Source of the DNA: CAZOHN01 sp964579325
Lineage (GTDB): Bacteria; Pseudomonadota; Alphaproteobacteria; Rhodobacterales; Rhodobacteraceae
Reading direction: 5' to 3'
NCBI GenBank assembly: GCA_964579325.1
Contig: CAZOHN010000232.1
Location: forward strand, 1 to 5,623
DNA: 5,623 nucleotides
Part shown: piece after piece, positions 4,700 to 5,623 of the stretch
How the letters are laid out: every line of letters begins with the position of its first letter
Position numbering within the stretch: position 1 is the stretch's first letter
Translations under genes and position numbers: made by a program
The notes under the pieces: model-generated
Databases searched by the model: none
Told to the model about the DNA's origin: nothing
The model's input: the letters and a program-made list of their open reading frames with translations, nothing else

Positions 4700-4741
4700 G
4701 AGGCAGGGCGGACGGCGCCCGACAGGCCAAGGAGACGGACA

Positions 4742-5623
4742 ATGAGCTGGAACCCCGCCCTCGACCCCGACTGCCCCACCGGCGATGCGGTGGACGCCAT
4801 CGAGACGGTCATCGTGCCGCGCGCGCGCGACCTCGGCGGCTTCGAGGTCCGCCGCGCCCTTCCCGCCCCCGACCGGCAGATGGTCGGCCCGTTCATCTTC
4901 TTCGACCAGATGGGCCCGGCCGAGTTCGTGACCGGCAAGGGGATCGACGTGCGGCCGCATCCGCACATCGGGCTGGCGACCGTGACCTACCTCTACCGGG
5001 GCCGGATGCACCACCGCGACAGCCTCGGCACCGACATGTGGATCGAGCCGGGCGCGGTGAACTGGATGGTTTCCGGGCATGGCATCACCCATTCCGAACG
5101 CACCGACGGTGAGGCGCGGAAGGCGCCCTTGAGTCTCTTCGGCATCCAGACCTGGGTGGCGCTGCCCGCCGGGGCCGAGGATGACGCTGCGGCGTTCGAA
5201 CATGCCGGCGCGGGCGAGTTGCCGGTGCTGAACGGCGAGGGCAAGGAAGTCAGGCTGATCCTCGGGACCGGATGGGGCGCAAAGGCCCCGGTCAAGGTCG
5301 CCTCCGAGATGTTCTATGCCGACGCCGTGCTTGCACCCGGCGCCGCGATCCCGATGCCGGACGACCACGAGGACCGGGGGGTCTATGTGGTCGAGGGCCA
5401 GGTGACGGTGGCAGGCGACCGCTTCGAGGCGGGCCGGATGATGGTGTTCCGCCCCGGCGACCGGGTGAGCCTGAAGGCCGGTCCTCAAGGGGCGCGGCTG
5501 ATGCTTCTGGGGGGCGCGACGCTCGAGGGCCCGCGCTACATCTGGTGGAACTTCGTGGCCTCGTCGAAGGAGCGGATCGAGGCGGCGAAGGAGGAGTGGC
5601 GCCGCGGGGACTGGCAGCACGGG
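4742..5623 (+). CDS. Pirin-family bicupin protein (3' end outside window)
   Basis: Cytosolic cupin-fold metalloprotein. Bacterial pirins are variously reported as quercetin 2,3-dioxygenase-like enzymes or as metabolic regulators, so the exact reaction cannot be read from sequence. The 294 visible codons cover nearly the whole family length of about 290-310; no stop is reached. The N-terminal cupin holds GPFIFFDQMGPAEF, RPHPHIGLATVTYLYRG and GHGITHSER. His73, His75, His117 and Glu119 match the 3-His/1-Glu iron site of human pirin (His56, His58, His101, Glu103), so metal binding is predicted to be intact. The C-terminal part (FYADAVLAPGAAI, DRGVYVVEGQVTV, YIWWNFVASS) is the second cupin and closing helix. 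The ATG is supported by AAGGAG (4729-4734) seven nt upstream. It has its own 295-bp upstream region and is not obviously in an operon with the small gene. Confidence 0.95.
   Translation, partial: MSWNPALDPDCPTGDAVDAIETVIVPRARDLGGFEVRRALPAPDRQMVGPFIFFDQMGPAEFVTGKGIDVRPHPHIGLATVTYLYRGRMHHRDSLGTDMWIEPGAVNWMVSGHGITHSERTDGEARKAPLSLFGIQTWVALPAGAEDDAAAFEHAGAGELPVLNGEGKEVRLILGTGWGAKAPVKVASEMFYADAVLAPGAAIPMPDDHEDRGVYVVEGQVTVAGDRFEAGRMMVFRPGDRVSLKAGPQGARLMLLGGATLEGPRYIWWNFVASSKERIEAAKEEWRRGDWQHG

Larger units (their letters stand above)
4447..4741. other. Intergenic region upstream of the pirin gene
   Basis: No gene is supported in these 295 bp: open frames on both strands give Pro/Arg-rich translations with no motif. 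Small dyads are present: ACGG/CCGT right after the small gene's stop (4449-4462), GCCGG/CCGGC (4538-4542 with 4551-4555), and a 13-bp palindrome at 4646-4658. The pirin promoter is presumably in the last 100 bp. Confidence 0.5.

Noticed and set aside
4473..4742. A reverse 89-codon frame in the spacer upstream of pirin
   Set aside because: It would start with TTG inside the pirin ribosome binding region, lacks its own ribosome binding site and has no motif.
4280..5620. A 446-codon reverse open frame opposite the small gene and the pirin gene
   Set aside because: The forward strand carries a full pirin with intact metal ligands; the reverse product is His/Arg/Pro-rich with no family motif.

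Overview
The window is high-GC bacterial DNA with strong G/C preference at third codon positions. Gene content points to an alphaproteobacterium, most likely a Rhodobacteraceae/Rhodobacter-like genome: a lon 3' end followed by a divergent HU-like protein and a tRNA-Val, a cytoplasmic PAS-containing chemoreceptor, and a bacterial pirin. The family-level placement is inferred from sequence style and remembered gene order, not from a search.

Layout, all genes on the + strand: (1) 1-957, the 3' part of lon (ATP-dependent protease La) with the Ser/Lys catalytic dyad, closed by a strong GAAA-tetraloop hairpin terminator. (2) 1117-1569, an HU/IHF-family DNA-binding protein with a long Ala/Lys/Pro-rich N-terminal extension and a truncated DNA-wrapping arm; 22 nt later comes tRNA-Val(CAC), with no terminator between them. 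(3) 1667-2022, a non-coding leader with a weak promoter candidate and an 8-bp inverted repeat just before the receptor gene. (4) 2023-3387, a soluble PAS-HAMP-MA methyl-accepting chemotaxis protein. (5) 3388-3926, about 540 bp without a credible gene, holding two unrelated tandem arrays of about 12-bp units: 4 copies at 3430-3477, and 9 copies at 3635-3746 organised in three ~37-bp higher-order repeats with decayed flanks. (6) 3927-4002, tRNA-Val(TAC). (7) 4180-4446, a small helical protein of unknown function preceded by several inverted repeats. (8) 4742 to the window end, a pirin-family cupin protein that keeps all four metal ligands and runs off the window.

The genes do not form one pathway. 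lon and the HU-like gene are housekeeping genes (proteolysis, nucleoid). The two tRNAs are valine isoacceptors with identical acceptor stems. The chemoreceptor and its repeat-rich downstream spacer lie exactly between these tRNAs, which suggests later insertion or expansion there. The double tandem array is the least ordinary feature of the window; I see no CRISPR array, transposase or recognisable new multi-gene system.
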